Shown: one piece after another, positions 32,983 through 42,971 of the stretch | Layout: each line of letters begins with the position of its first letter | Position numbering within the stretch: position 1 is the stretch's first letter | From: Verrucomicrobiia bacterium | Lineage (GTDB): Bacteria > Verrucomicrobiota > Verrucomicrobiia > Limisphaerales > Fontisphaeraceae | Length of the DNA stretch: 64,000 nt | Reading direction: 5' to 3' | NCBI GenBank assembly: GCA_026414565.1 | Contig: JAOAIT010000018.1 | Location: 62,001 to 126,000, forward strand | Position numbers and translations under genes: made by a program | The notes under the pieces: model-generated | Databases searched by the model: none | Told to the model about the DNA's origin: nothing | What the model saw: the letters and a program-made list of their open reading frames with translations, nothing else

Positions 32983-35127
32983 CTATGGTTTTGGCGGAAG
33001 CGGTGGAGGCGTGGCCGCGGGCGTGGCAGCGGTGGGGTTGGGTGCCGGGGCGGCGGCCGGGGCAGCGGGGGCAGGCGCAGGAGCCGGGGCGGCAGCCGGC
33101 GGTGGCGCATTGGTGGGGGTGACTTTGGGGTGGGGGTAGCTCAAGGTTTGCACCCGCGGCAGGGAGCGTGGCGGGGTGGCTTCAGTTTCAGCAATCAACA
33201 GCTCGCCTGTCTCAGAGAGGAGGGTGGCGGTTACAAATATCAGGAGATAACGCGGTTTGTTCAGCTCGGTGCGCTTGCGGAAAGCGGCTCCGATGATGGG
33301 GATGCTGCCGAGGATGGGGGTGGACTCGACGAAGGTGCGCTGCTCCCGTTCGAGCACCCCTCCCATGACCACGGTCTGGCCGGATTGCACGAGCACCCGC
33401 GTGGCCAGGGATTGGGTGCGGGATTCAGGCAGGCGGATTTCAAAGGAGCCGGACACCTTACCATCGGGGCCGAAGTCTTTGACTTCAGCGAAGGTGACCA
33501 TCTTGACGTCCTGATTGACCTCGGGATTTAGGGCCAACAGGATGGTGCGGCCATCGCCGCCGATGCTGGCAACAACGTGCAGCGATACGCCAGAGGTGAT
33601 TTTGGTGGGTTTCCCCTGAGGGACGAGGCTTGAGGCGGTGTTGTAGGCGCCGACGGTCTGCTTCACGGTATATTCTTCGTAATAGTATTGGATTTTACCA
33701 TCGCTAATCATGGCAGGCAGGTTGTTGACCAGCGTCAGGCGCGGCGCGCTCAAGGTTTGGCCCTCGCCGGATTGTTGCAGGGCGGTGAGGGTGACGGACA
33801 GTTCCGAGCGGCCCAAGACTTTGGGAAAGATATTGGTCCAACTCTTTTGAATACCAGTGCTCAAATCATTCTTGAGGCCGGAGAAAGTGCCCAGGCCGGT
33901 AAAGTCCTGAGGAGAGGGCACGGGGCGTCCATCGCGGGCGGTTTCCCAGGCGGCCCCCAGTTGCAGGAAGGCGGCCTCACTGATGGTAATGAAACGCGCT
34001 TCAATGAGCACCTGCTGGAGGGGGCGGTCGAATTCTTCGATGATGCGATCGAGGACTTCCAATTGGTCGCGGGTGCCGCGGGCGACGATGACATTGCGCT
34101 CGTAATCTATGAAATATTTGCTGCCGGTGAAGAACTGCTTGATGACGTTTTCGATGACCGGGGTTTCAGGAGCGCCGTCATTGACAAATTTCGTCAGGCG
34201 GACGTTTTCCGTGACGGTGGTAAGCTGGGGGGTGGTGGTGGTAACGCGGTTGACTTGTTCGGGGCCGAATTGAGCGGGGATGACAAAGCCGTGGCGCAAG
34301 CGGTAGATGCGGGTTTCTTCGACGACGCGTTTGGGGTCCCGGGCGTCAATAATCCAGATGAGGTCATTGCCCACCTGAAACTGGACGTCGAGATTGCGGG
34401 ACACATAACGGAGGAACTCCCCCAGTTTAACTTTTTCCATGTTGACGCTGAGGGTTTGCTTGAAGGCGGGCAGATTTTTGTCCGCCACAAAGTTGATGCC
34501 CTCAGCCTGGCCCAGGTTGAAGATGATGGCCTCGAGGGTGACATTGTCGAGGTGCACGGAGACTTCTTTATCGAGGATTTTGGCCATGCGGCCTTCGGGG
34601 GATTCCAGGTCAAACAACTGGGAGCGCTGCCGTTGCGTTTTGCCGTAATTTTCCGGGATGTAAGGTGTCGCTTCAATTTGTTGCACGGCATCGCGCACAT
34701 CGCGGCGGGCGGGCAGCCCGCGGTCTTTGTTTTCCGTCAGCAGGTCGGGGAGAGTGGGATTGAGGGCGCTATTTTTGGCGTCAATTTCGCGGATTTTGTT
34801 TTCCACCGCGGAGTCACGTTGCTGCATGCGATTCTTGGCCACCCAGTCCTGCACCCGCTTCACGGTTTCATCTTCCGGGGCCCGTTGGCGCAAAACGGCC
34901 GCTTTCCGTTCTGCCTCGTCCCATCGGTTGCGTTCGGCAAGCTCGAAGATTTCGCGAATTTCCTCATCGTAGAAGGTGCTGTATTTGCCTTCTTTTTTGG
35001 GAAAACTTGAGGGTTTGGAGGTGGTGGTTTTGGGTTTGTCACTCTGGCAGGATGCCAGCAGGAGGGCGGCTGACACCAGAACAGCCACCGCCAGGGTGGG
35101 TTGATTCCTCATGGCTCTCGCTTGCAT
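32983..35127 (-). CDS. Secretin (GspD/PilQ-type) lipoprotein
   Basis: A 714-residue outer-membrane secretin that would form the gated channel for secreted proteins or a pilus. The signal peptide ends in a lipobox (VSAALLLASC, about residues 20-29), which suggests self-targeting as a lipoprotein. N-domain material includes VSVHLDNVTLEAIIFNLGQAEGINF and the VVEETRIYRLRHGFV segment. An N3-like subdomain has VIARGTRDQLEVLDRIIEEFD. The secretin core covers about residues 420-650 (LSAPRLTLVNNLPAMISDG, VLVQSGQTVVMGGVL, PILGSIPIIGAAFRKR). The C-terminal 90 residues are Ala/Pro-rich. The start at 35127 has GGCGAGG 8 nt upstream; an ATG at 35112 is a close alternative. It is the first gene of the pilus/secretion unit. 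Confidence 0.92.
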   Translation of the reverse strand: MQARAMRNQPTLAVAVLVSAALLLASCQSDKPKTTTSKPSSFPKKEGKYSTFYDEEIREIFELAERNRWDEAERKAAVLRQRAPEDETVKRVQDWVAKNRMQQRDSAVENKIREIDAKNSALNPTLPDLLTENKDRGLPARRDVRDAVQQIEATPYIPENYGKTQRQRSQLFDLESPEGRMAKILDKEVSVHLDNVTLEAIIFNLGQAEGINFVADKNLPAFKQTLSVNMEKVKLGEFLRYVSRNLDVQFQVGNDLIWIIDARDPKRVVEETRIYRLRHGFVIPAQFGPEQVNRVTTTTPQLTTVTENVRLTKFVNDGAPETPVIENVIKQFFTGSKYFIDYERNVIVARGTRDQLEVLDRIIEEFDRPLQQVLIEARFITISEAAFLQLGAAWETARDGRPVPSPQDFTGLGTFSGLKNDLSTGIQKSWTNIFPKVLGRSELSVTLTALQQSGEGQTLSAPRLTLVNNLPAMISDGKIQYYYEEYTVKQTVGAYNTASSLVPQGKPTKITSGVSLHVVASIGGDGRTILLALNPEVNQDVKMVTFAEVKDFGPDGKVSGSFEIRLPESRTQSLATRVLVQSGQTVVMGGVLEREQRTFVESTPILGSIPIIGAAFRKRTELNKPRYLLIFVTATLLSETGELLIAETEATPPRSLPRVQTLSYPHPKVTPTNAPPPAAAPAPAPAPAAPAAAPAPNPTAATPAATPPPLPPKP

Positions 35128-35430
35128 AGATGATGCCTCGCCGGCAACTTTCTGCACACTTATACACCGTTCCCCCAAGGGCGCGGCGTTCCCTTCTGCC
35201 CAAATGACGTTGCGTGATTCTCGGGCATTCAGAAAACCACGAAAATGCGCGGCAGGCAAGGAGTTTTCAGGGAGGGACGAAGTTTGCGAGGCAGCAGTGC
35301 AAGGGCATTTTTATCAGGGTCCCACCGTCCAGGATGAGAAAGACACGGAGTGGTTTGGGCGCCCCAAGTCTGTAGGCATGTCCAGGTTTTTTTGTGGCTA
35401 AAAGCGTGGAGGTGGCGATAGAAGAAGGCC
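35128..35430. other. Divergent intergenic region upstream of the secretin gene
   Basis: This stretch of about 300 nt separates the secretin gene (minus strand) from a small membrane-protein gene (plus strand). On the minus strand a TATAAG box lies at 35159-35164, about 31 nt before the secretin start at 35127, leaving room for a normal leader and the GAGG ribosome binding site. No convincing -35 partner is present. Nothing coding or structured was seen in the rest. Confidence 0.35.
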
Positions 35431-35838
35431 GTGAACAATCCACCTGCAGGAGATGAGAAAGCACACGGCAGGCCGAATAGCGTTTTGGCCGGGGGTTGGC
35501 GCTGGTTGCGGACGCTGGCCCTGCTGGCCCTGGGAAGCTGGCTCATAACCCACCTGCTGGATTATTCTGCCCGCACAGCAGCCGAAACGAAAAAGCCGGC
35601 AGGCATGGTTTTAGGCATGCTGCATGGAGCCTGCATGCCGGCCACCTGGCCCATGCTGGTGTTGGGCAAGGACACCGTGATTTATGCCCCAAACAATGAC
35701 GGTCGTCCTTACAAGCTGGGCTACACGCTGGGGGTAAATCTCTGCGGGGCGGTATTTTTCGGTTTGTGGTTTTGGAGATGGCAGCGCTGGCGGCAGGGAC
35801 GAAAACCAGCATCATGCCAGGCCGCGAAGGCGTCGTAA
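35431..35838 (+). CDS. Small membrane protein of unknown function
   Basis: A 135-residue protein starting at a GTG, with AGAAGG just upstream. Two membrane helices are predicted: residues about 26-45 (LRTLALLALGSWLITHLL) and 100-120 (LGVNLCGAVFFGLWFWRW). Between them, a loop contains GMVLGMLHGACMPATWPMLVLG and NNDGRPYKLGYTLG. I do not recognise the family with confidence. Coding potential is supported by a clean hydrophobicity pattern. Its last 27 nt overlap the convergent end of the vWA/GATase-like gene. The function is unknown and it may not be linked to its neighbours. Confidence 0.55.
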   Translation: MNNPPAGDEKAHGRPNSVLAGGWRWLRTLALLALGSWLITHLLDYSARTAAETKKPAGMVLGMLHGACMPATWPMLVLGKDTVIYAPNNDGRPYKLGYTLGVNLCGAVFFGLWFWRWQRWRQGRKPASCQAAKAS

Positions 35839-38157
35839 AATCCATTCGGCGGTAAGCAGGCCGATGATGGCCGCCAGCAGCCAGGCGTTATCCCACATGG
35901 GTTTGCGCCTTAATTCCACCGTGGGGGGAGGAGCCGAGCCAAACAGCGGCCGCAGGTCTTTGTATTGAGTGGTTTGGGTGTCCAGGGCGCGGCCATGTGT
36001 GAGTCGCGCCAGGGTGGCCAGTGATTCAGGACGGGCCCGGACATCGAGCATTTCTTTGTCCAGTTCTTCGACCACAACGAGTTGTTTGTCTTCACCCAGT
36101 TTGATGCCGCGCAAGGAAGCCTCAGCGCGCAGCGTGAAATCCCCGGCCACAGGCATGGGAAGGCGGGCGCGGAAAGCCTGCAAGGCGGGATCATATTCTG
36201 CCTGAGCCAGTCGCTCCACGGTGCCGGGGGCGGAGAGCGCCAACCGGACTTCGGCGGCGGCGGCAGGGCGTCCGGTGGCGTCGCGCACGTGGACAAGGGG
36301 TTCTAGAGTGGCGCCAGGGTGGAGAGGCGCCGGAGGCAATTCCACCACCACGGGGTTGTTGGTGCGGCCGAGGCGGTTGGCGGCGAGCCAGCGGACGGCG
36401 TTGATCCAGAAACGGCGATAATAACGCTGATCGCAGTTGTATTCTGTCCAGAATCCCTGGGGATTGAGCAATTCGCCCCAGAGGGTTTCAAAGTCTTTAC
36501 CCCAGGAGCGGGTGATGTCGGAGGTGAAGGCCATGGTGCGGCCTTTGCCGATTTCCTGAACGGCCAGCACCACCAGGGGGCCGTCCGCGTTGCGCTCGGT
36601 GGGGTGCACGGCCAGGACCGTGGCGCCGGGTTTGGCGCGATTGACGCGGTTGAGACCATAGAGCAGGGGCAGGCGGGTGGTCCACATGGCGGTGGTTTCT
36701 TCGCGGGTGGCTCCGAGGGCAATCAGGGGATGATTCCAAGCTGGCTGGGGCAGGGCCATGCGAAAGGGTTGATTCAGGGTGTCATTGCTGGATTCCATGG
36801 CTACGGGAATCAGGCGATCCAGAGGGGTGCGATGGTATCCGCCGGTGCCGAAGGCAGATTTACCGCCTATCATAACAAAACCGCCGCCGTGTTCCTCCAC
36901 CCACTTGACGGTATAATCCAATTGTTCCTGGGAGAACATATCCTTGGGGATGTCACTATGAATGACCACATCAAAAAGCTGCAGTTCTTCCAAGGTGCGG
37001 GGATAACCTTTGGTCAGATGCTCCACGGGATAGATCTCATCACCGGGTTGGATGTCGGCTTCCGGGATGAACCCCCCCTGAAATCCACGAAATCGAGTGC
37101 GATAAAGAACTTTGACCTTGATGTGCGGGTCACTTTCCAGGGCGGTTTTGAGGTAGCGCCATTCGGGTTGAGGGGCATTGTCCTGCATGGGAGTGCCCTC
37201 CATGTAAAGGACGCGCAGGGTGGCATCGGTGGCTTCCAATCCAAAGGCGCGGCGATTGTTGGAGGGCAGCCATTCGCCGGGCTCGGGAGGGACAAACACA
37301 TTATAGATTTCGTACTGGCGCGAAGGAGGCCGAAACTCAAATTCGACATGCTGACGCCCGCCGCTCAACAATACGGTTTGTTCGGCGAGAACCCGCTGGA
37401 GCTGACGAATCTGGACCCGGCGTGAAAAGCCGGCAAAGCCGGGAGAGGAAAGGGTGGCCACGATGCGGGCGGGCGCATTGGAGCCGACCGGACGGCGCAC
37501 CTGCACGTTTTCCACCACAATGTCCCGCATTTCATTGGTGGTGCCCACACAAATGGTGTGGATGGGGATGCCCTTGCGCCGAAACCAGCGGGAGAGGGAG
37601 AGAAAATCTCCCTTCTCTGTTTCGCCGCCGTCGGTGCACAGGATGACGGCGGCGGGAGGCGCGGAGGCGGTGGTATTCCAGAGCGTTTCCAGGGCGACGG
37701 AAATGGCAGTGGCCGATCCGGTGGCGGCAAGACCCGAAAATACTTGGGCCTGAAACGAGGCGGTGTTCGTTAAAGGGCGGAGGGAGGCATCAAAAGCGTA
37801 TGGCAGGATTTGCACGTGGCGCGGGGCCAGCGGGAGCAGATGTTGGCCGAGCCACTCCTGGGCTTCAGCCAGCCGACCATCCGGATCGGCGTCGTGCAGA
37901 GACATGCTGCGAGACGTGTCGAGGAGAACTGCCACCCGCAATGGGGGCTGCTGTTCCACCCGATCCACCCATTGAGGATTCAGCCAACACAGGAAGGCCA
38001 GCCCCAATGCTGTTAGGCGCAGCAATACGAGGGTGAAACGCGTCCAGCGGCCCGGACGCCCTACCGATGTCTGGTAGCTCCACCACACCAGCAGCAGCAC
38101 CAATCCGCCGCCCGCCGCCAGCCCCCACCAGGGGGGTGTATAACCAAACTCAATCAC
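35812..38157 (-). CDS. vWA-domain membrane protein with class I glutamine-amidotransferase-like fold
   Basis: A 781-residue membrane protein. Two helices (residues 12-26 and 42-58) precede a von Willebrand A domain with MIDAS DTSRSMSLHD (80-89). A middle region contains the flavodoxin/GATase-like stretch LFDVVIHSDIPKDMFSQEQL ... EHGGGFVMIGGKSAFGTGGY, which is not expected to be catalytically active because the GATase Cys is not evident. Beta-sandwich repeats follow, and the protein ends in one helix (WLLAAIIGLLTAEWILRRL). Such proteins accompany MoxR/DUF58 genes in many bacteria, where periplasmic chaperone or assembly roles are discussed. It starts 3 nt after the DUF4175-like gene and is the last gene of the cluster. 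Confidence 0.8.
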   Translation of the reverse strand: MIEFGYTPPWWGLAAGGGLVLLLVWWSYQTSVGRPGRWTRFTLVLLRLTALGLAFLCWLNPQWVDRVEQQPPLRVAVLLDTSRSMSLHDADPDGRLAEAQEWLGQHLLPLAPRHVQILPYAFDASLRPLTNTASFQAQVFSGLAATGSATAISVALETLWNTTASAPPAAVILCTDGGETEKGDFLSLSRWFRRKGIPIHTICVGTTNEMRDIVVENVQVRRPVGSNAPARIVATLSSPGFAGFSRRVQIRQLQRVLAEQTVLLSGGRQHVEFEFRPPSRQYEIYNVFVPPEPGEWLPSNNRRAFGLEATDATLRVLYMEGTPMQDNAPQPEWRYLKTALESDPHIKVKVLYRTRFRGFQGGFIPEADIQPGDEIYPVEHLTKGYPRTLEELQLFDVVIHSDIPKDMFSQEQLDYTVKWVEEHGGGFVMIGGKSAFGTGGYHRTPLDRLIPVAMESSNDTLNQPFRMALPQPAWNHPLIALGATREETTAMWTTRLPLLYGLNRVNRAKPGATVLAVHPTERNADGPLVVLAVQEIGKGRTMAFTSDITRSWGKDFETLWGELLNPQGFWTEYNCDQRYYRRFWINAVRWLAANRLGRTNNPVVVELPPAPLHPGATLEPLVHVRDATGRPAAAAEVRLALSAPGTVERLAQAEYDPALQAFRARLPMPVAGDFTLRAEASLRGIKLGEDKQLVVVEELDKEMLDVRARPESLATLARLTHGRALDTQTTQYKDLRPLFGSAPPPTVELRRKPMWDNAWLLAAIIGLLTAEWILRRLRGLA

Positions 38158-38160
38158 TGC

Positions 38161-40863
38161 TTATTCCTGGTGAGACAGACGTTTCAGGTACTCCTGGATG
38201 ACGTGCTGATATTCCTTGGGATAATCCTCGGCAGAAGTATCGGTTAGACGGAGATCGTCCCCCACCAATTTTTCCAGCTTGGATGCCACCGTGTTCAAGC
38301 CGTAACCACCCTCGCGCGCCTGGGTTAAACCTTGTCCGGGCTGGCCGCCCTTCAGGCTCTGAGCCGCGTTTTTCATTTGGTTTGCAGCTTGATTCATCAG
38401 AGTGGCAACATTGTGTCCCACCCGTCCGTCCTTGCCGGCCAGTGTGGCGAGCTTTTGCGCAACGGCATCAGCCTGTTGTCCCAATTGTTCTTGCTGTTGT
38501 GCCAGTTGCGGCAATTGCTGGGAGGCATCCGCTTGTTGGCCATTACCCTGACCTGGCCGCCCTTGCTGGCCAGTATTGCGCCCTTTGCCTGCTTGTTGGG
38601 CTTGCTGCCCCTGTTGTCCCTGCTGGCCCTGTTGTCCCTGCTGGCCCTGTTGTCCCTGCTGGCCCTGTTGTCCCTGCTGGCCCTGTTGTCCCTGCTGGCC
38701 CTGTTGTCCCTGCTGGCCCTGTTGCCCCTGCTGGCCCTGTTGCCCCTGCTGGCCTTGCTGGGTTTGTTGGCTTTCAGCGGACTGGTTTTGAGCGGCCATA
38801 TTTTCCAAGAGGTTTTGCATGGCTTCCGTCAGCGCAGCTTGTGCCTGGCTTAATTGGTGGACCTGCTGCGCCAATTCAGCCATCTCCTGACCCGTGGCCT
38901 GGGCCTGCTGCTCCTGCCGCTGACGGATGGCTTCCAAGGCCAGACGCACGGCCTGATTTTGGGGCTGGCCTGCTTGTTGAGGTTGGAGGGGCAGGTCTTG
39001 AAGCTCTGGCATGTGCTTAAGAGCCTGGTACATATTGGCGAGAGCGCGCTCTTCATGGGGTAGTGCCTCGGATGGTTTTTGCTTTTCCAGAGCGTTGGCG
39101 GCCTGACGCATTTCATTGACGGCTGCATCCATTTGCTGGCGGGTTGCTTGGGGGGCGTCCACGGCATTCAAAGCGTCACGATAGGCCTCCGCAAAATCAG
39201 CGGCAGCTTGCTGCCGTTGAGAAAGCTCCCGGGCGGCTTCGGGACGGGGTTGCTGGGGAAGGGCGCGGGTGTCGGCAATAAGCTGCTTTTGCACGGTAAG
39301 CAGATTTAATTTGGGCGGTGGCGGGGGTTGCGGTTGCGAAGCAAGACCTGAGTCTGTCGGGGTGGCATTTGGACGGAGGGATGGCCGGGTTACCTCAATA
39401 AAATAGACCTTGGATTTGCCGAGGCCAGGCCCGTCGAGCGTGTTGTTGTCCTCGGCTTCAGCGTAATAAGCTGCCACTTCGTACTCGCGCAGCCCCAGTT
39501 CAGCAATCGAAAGCGAGGTGCTGGCCTGGATTTCACCTTTGCCTGTGGATTTGCCCTGGAGGACGCGAGTTTGTTCAGGCTGTCCCAGCTTGTGATACTT
39601 AAGGCGGATTTCGCGGAGGCCAAAATCATCGGAAGCGGACACGGTAATGGGAAGGATGGCATCGGCGGCAAGGCTGAGGTCCCTGGCGGGAGCAGTGATT
39701 TCCACCAGCGGTGGCTCGTCCGGCAGGGCATGGATGCGGTGCGGGACAGCGTTGGAGCCGAGGTGTTGGCGGCGATCGGTTAGTTCAATCCAATACCTGG
39801 CGTTGGTGGTAACGGTGAAAGCAGTTTTCCATGTTACATCACCCTCGGGCACAAGGGGGATGGGCGCTTGATGGTGATCAAAGATTAGGCGAGCGCTCGC
39901 CAGCGGGACGTTGGGTTTAATCTGTAAGGTGATGGTGGAAGCCCGCAATACGTTAAGATTGGGGAGAGACTGCTGGAAGGGAGGAAGGCCGGTATAAGAA
40001 GGCATGGCCACGTTAATTTGAAACTCCTGTACTTCCGGGGGGATATAAGGCAGGACTTGGTAATCCGGGGAGCGGGCATCTCCTCCCGTGACATGATAGA
40101 AAAGTGGGTTGCGCACGTTACGCAGCGTAAAGGAAAGGTTGCCCTTTTCGTTGGTGGTCAGCACTTTTTGCTGCCAGACGTCCTGGCCGAGCTCCCGCCA
40201 GTGCAGCAGAGGGCGTTTGGGCTGGCGGCCGGTGAATTCGCAAGTAATTTCCAGATCACGTCCCATGGGGATTTCGATATTGCCGGGCAAGACGCTGACC
40301 CGGGTATAGGTTTCGGGGGTCCAAGGGGTGGCGAGGCGCTTCAGTGCGGTATCCGGCCGGGTGGAAAGAAAGATGAAACCTGCCAGGGAGAGCAGGGCGA
40401 CAGCCAGAAGGGCCAGGGGCCAGCGGAGTTGACGTTGGTAGGGGACATGTACACGCCGCAAGGTGCGTGCAGCTTCAGCTTCCAGCGCAGCCACCAATTC
40501 CGGCTCGTAAGCCTGGGTGGGACGGCGCTGGCCGGAGACGTACTCAGCGGCTGTTGACACAGTGCAGCCAAGCGCAGGGTCCTGAGCTTCGGCATCCAAG
40601 GCCGCCTCCTTGAATGAGGCCGGATGTTGAAAGAGCCGGAGCACTCTGATTAGGCCGGTGGCGGTGAGGGCACCTAATCCCACCAGCACCAACAACCGCA
40701 GGCCTGGCGGCAGGGCCAGGTGGTAATCGGCAATGGCGGCAACAATAAACAGGAGGAGCAACAAGGCCAGTTGCAGGGTCAGCCACGCCAGCCGTCGGTT
40801 GCGGTCTTTTTGACGGGCAGCGGCAGCCAGCCGGGCGGCGGCAATTTGTTCAACGGGATTCAT
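38161..40863 (-). CDS. DUF4175-like membrane protein with Gln/Gly repeat
   Basis: A 900-residue protein. Three membrane helices lie at about residues 26-46, 55-75 and 147-166. A long periplasmic region has beta-rich segments ([59 protein letters not shown]). From about residue 530 it becomes helical and very Gln-rich. Residues 704-751 are encoded by eight 18-bp units and read as repeated QQG. The helical tail ends [18 protein letters not shown]. It resembles the DUF4175 proteins found in MoxR-DUF58-vWA clusters. The start at 40863 overlaps the upstream vWA gene (ATGA). The function is unknown; a scaffold or cargo-binding role is speculative. Confidence 0.75.
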   Translation of the reverse strand: MNPVEQIAAARLAAAARQKDRNRRLAWLTLQLALLLLLFIVAAIADYHLALPPGLRLLVLVGLGALTATGLIRVLRLFQHPASFKEAALDAEAQDPALGCTVSTAAEYVSGQRRPTQAYEPELVAALEAEAARTLRRVHVPYQRQLRWPLALLAVALLSLAGFIFLSTRPDTALKRLATPWTPETYTRVSVLPGNIEIPMGRDLEITCEFTGRQPKRPLLHWRELGQDVWQQKVLTTNEKGNLSFTLRNVRNPLFYHVTGGDARSPDYQVLPYIPPEVQEFQINVAMPSYTGLPPFQQSLPNLNVLRASTITLQIKPNVPLASARLIFDHHQAPIPLVPEGDVTWKTAFTVTTNARYWIELTDRRQHLGSNAVPHRIHALPDEPPLVEITAPARDLSLAADAILPITVSASDDFGLREIRLKYHKLGQPEQTRVLQGKSTGKGEIQASTSLSIAELGLREYEVAAYYAEAEDNNTLDGPGLGKSKVYFIEVTRPSLRPNATPTDSGLASQPQPPPPPKLNLLTVQKQLIADTRALPQQPRPEAARELSQRQQAAADFAEAYRDALNAVDAPQATRQQMDAAVNEMRQAANALEKQKPSEALPHEERALANMYQALKHMPELQDLPLQPQQAGQPQNQAVRLALEAIRQRQEQQAQATGQEMAELAQQVHQLSQAQAALTEAMQNLLENMAAQNQSAESQQTQQGQQGQQGQQGQQGQQGQQGQQGQQGQQGQQGQQGQQGQQGQQGQQGQQGQQAQQAGKGRNTGQQGRPGQGNGQQADASQQLPQLAQQQEQLGQQADAVAQKLATLAGKDGRVGHNVATLMNQAANQMKNAAQSLKGGQPGQGLTQAREGGYGLNTVASKLEKLVGDDLRLTDTSAEDYPKEYQHVIQEYLKRLSHQE
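38611..38754. repeat. Eight-copy 18-bp tandem repeat coding (QQG)n
   Basis: Eight back-to-back units of CTGTTGTCCCTGCTGGCC run from 38611 to 38754. Units 1-6 are identical; units 7 and 8 differ by one T-to-C change. Because 18 is a multiple of three, gain or loss of units keeps the reading frame of the DUF4175-like gene. Near-identity at the codon level points to slippage or recent amplification. Confidence 0.95.
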
Positions 40864-42962
40864 GGTACGGTGCGGTTGCCAACTATCGTCTCGGCGAGCA
40901 TGAAAAGCAACCCCGCCAGCAGCAGGAACCGCCACCACTCGCGGGGGCCCGTGTCACTTCCAAATAACAAGGCAGCAGGAGAGTGTGGAGCGGGCGTTTC
41001 AGCGCGGACCAGCCGATGCTGCATTTCCTGCGGCGTGAAGGCGGTGAGATCCGATTCTTCAGCGGGGACATTGGCAGCCATTCGATAGAGTTCGCGGCCC
41101 TGGGCATCGCGCAGGGAATAAATACCGGGCAGGGGCATGGCAAGTTGGTGAACGGCACCCTGGTCATCTGCTTGCACCTCCAGTGGGCGACCGTCCGGCT
41201 GCACCCATTTAAGGGAGGCTCGGAGATCTTCCCTCTTCAACGTGAGGCTGGCTTCTGTTCCCGCGAGGCAGGCAGGGGGACGGCTGCCTTCGAGGTCCAC
41301 GCTGCGGCCAGCCAGAAAGCGGGCGGTACTGTGCAGCCAGGGCACAAAGGTTTTGTGGCGGGGCCAGTCATGCCATTGGGTGTCCGCGGTGGCATTAAAG
41401 AAGAGGATCATACCTTGACCGAGCCGGCGCAGGAGCATGGCCGGCTGGCCGTCCTGAAAACGCGCGAGCACCTGGTCACCATCACGCGCCTGAAGAGCCA
41501 GGCGTTTGTTAAAGCGAGCCACTGAGGGGCTGCCGCTGTTGGGTTGGCGGAAGGGGGCAAAGAGAGGAGAACTTTTTTCCCATTCCCAAATGCGCCAATC
41601 CAAATCGGTGGCCGATTCAGGAAGCCCCCACTGCCCGGGAAGCAAGGCGCCCAGCTCTGTCGTGTAATGATTGACACTGATGCCCTCCCCAGCGAAAAGC
41701 AGGAGGCCGCCCCCTTTCTCAACGAAAGAAAGCAAGGCATCGGCCGCTCCAGGTGGCCAGCGTTTAAGTCCCGGTGCCATTACCAGGGCATAAGGTCCGT
41801 GGGGGGTGCCAGTGGCCAGCCGGTGGATGAAGGCGTCCGGCGGCGTGGTATCCACAGCGAAACCACTCAACCCGCTGTTCGTCTGGCCAAAATGGGGATC
41901 GAGAGCGGTGCGGAGGTAGAAGGTCTCTTCCTGATATATTTTAACGCCTGCCCGTGGCTCGAGCAGGAGGACAGGGATAAGGGGCGGAATAAAAACGGCC
42001 TGGAAACGTGTGTTGTCGGCCGGCAAGGGATCGGCGGTTTCGAGATGAACAGCAACGCTATGCCAGCCGGCGGTGAGGCGCGGTAGGGTGAAGTCCAGGT
42101 TGCTGTGAGTGCCCCCGGGCAGCAGAAGGGTGCGAGAGGCGGTTAATTTGCCATCCACCAGGAGTTGGGCGGTGACGGGGCCGGCGTCTTCTGTGTCAAA
42201 GTTGGTAATCAAAACTGTCGAGGTTTGCCCGCTGCCCCCAGCAAGGTTGACTTCGGTGACGGCCAAGTTGGGGGTTAGGGGATCGCTGACGGGCAGCCAG
42301 TGCACGCGCACATCGGCGGGCAAAGACGTGTGCGGCACCCGTTTGCAGGAGGTACGCTGGAGGTCACTGATGATGTACAAGCTGTTGGTGGACCGCGAGC
42401 CTTCCTGGGCGAAAAAACGGGCAGCCAGATCGAGGGCGTCTCCCATTTCCCCTCCAGCCATGACAGGTTGGGCAGCATCGAGGGCCTTCAGGGTATCAGC
42501 CGCAGGGCCGGGGGTGGCAAGCCATTCGGCATGGCCGCCAAAGACGAGCAGGCCAACGCGGGCCTCGCGGGGCAGTTGGTAAAGGATTTTTCGGGCTGCG
42601 GCACGGGCGCGGTCCCAGCGGCTGCCTTCAGGATCACGGGCTGTCAGGCTGAGGGATCGGTCCAGCAATAACACAGCCAACTGCGGGCGAGCGCCGGCAG
42701 CAGCGGCGCTTTGTTGAGGCAGGAATGGGCGCGCAAAAGCCAGCACCAAAAGGATGACGATCAGGAGGCGCAGCAGGAGCAGGAGCCAGTGGCGCAGTTT
42801 GCGGCTGCGTACGGCTTCCTCATCGAGAAAGTCAAAGAAACGCAGCGTGCTGAACTTCATCCGGCGCTGCCGCGTCTTGAACATGAGGTGGATGAGAATG
42901 GGGATGCCCACGGCCACGAGTCCACCCAGCAGGGCAGCATTGAGGAATGACGGCCAGAGCAT
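40860..42962 (-). CDS. BatA-like vWA membrane protein
   Basis: A 700-residue protein with the N-terminal double-helix region typical of BatA proteins: helix 1 at residues 7-27 (LNAALLGGLVAVGIPILIHL), the basic MKFSTLRFFDFL segment, and helix 2 at 58-78. A vWA domain follows with MIDAS-like DRSLSLTARD (101-110). The middle and C-terminal parts are beta-sandwich modules plus a flavodoxin-like stretch (YALVMAPGLKRWPPGAADAL). A final helix is near residue 680 (FLLLAGLLFMLAETIVG). It starts 9 nt after DUF58 and overlaps the DUF4175-like gene by 4 nt. In Bacteroides the Bat genes affect aerotolerance; whether that applies here is unknown. Confidence 0.83.
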   Translation of the reverse strand: MLWPSFLNAALLGGLVAVGIPILIHLMFKTRQRRMKFSTLRFFDFLDEEAVRSRKLRHWLLLLLRLLIVILLVLAFARPFLPQQSAAAAGARPQLAVLLLDRSLSLTARDPEGSRWDRARAAARKILYQLPREARVGLLVFGGHAEWLATPGPAADTLKALDAAQPVMAGGEMGDALDLAARFFAQEGSRSTNSLYIISDLQRTSCKRVPHTSLPADVRVHWLPVSDPLTPNLAVTEVNLAGGSGQTSTVLITNFDTEDAGPVTAQLLVDGKLTASRTLLLPGGTHSNLDFTLPRLTAGWHSVAVHLETADPLPADNTRFQAVFIPPLIPVLLLEPRAGVKIYQEETFYLRTALDPHFGQTNSGLSGFAVDTTPPDAFIHRLATGTPHGPYALVMAPGLKRWPPGAADALLSFVEKGGGLLLFAGEGISVNHYTTELGALLPGQWGLPESATDLDWRIWEWEKSSPLFAPFRQPNSGSPSVARFNKRLALQARDGDQVLARFQDGQPAMLLRRLGQGMILFFNATADTQWHDWPRHKTFVPWLHSTARFLAGRSVDLEGSRPPACLAGTEASLTLKREDLRASLKWVQPDGRPLEVQADDQGAVHQLAMPLPGIYSLRDAQGRELYRMAANVPAEESDLTAFTPQEMQHRLVRAETPAPHSPAALLFGSDTGPREWWRFLLLAGLLFMLAETIVGNRTVP

Positions 42963-42971
42963 AACGGTGAA

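Noticed and set aside
33688-35010. 440-codon open frame antisense to the secretin gene
   Set aside because: It mirrors the secretin codons and its translation has no domain or membrane pattern. GC-rich third positions keep the opposite strand open. The same applies to long plus-strand frames at 9923-10747, 28023-29201, 31748-32944 and 36319-37425.
38611-38754. CRISPR-like array
   Set aside because: The 18-bp units are contiguous without spacers and lie in frame inside a coding gene, so it is a coding tandem repeat.
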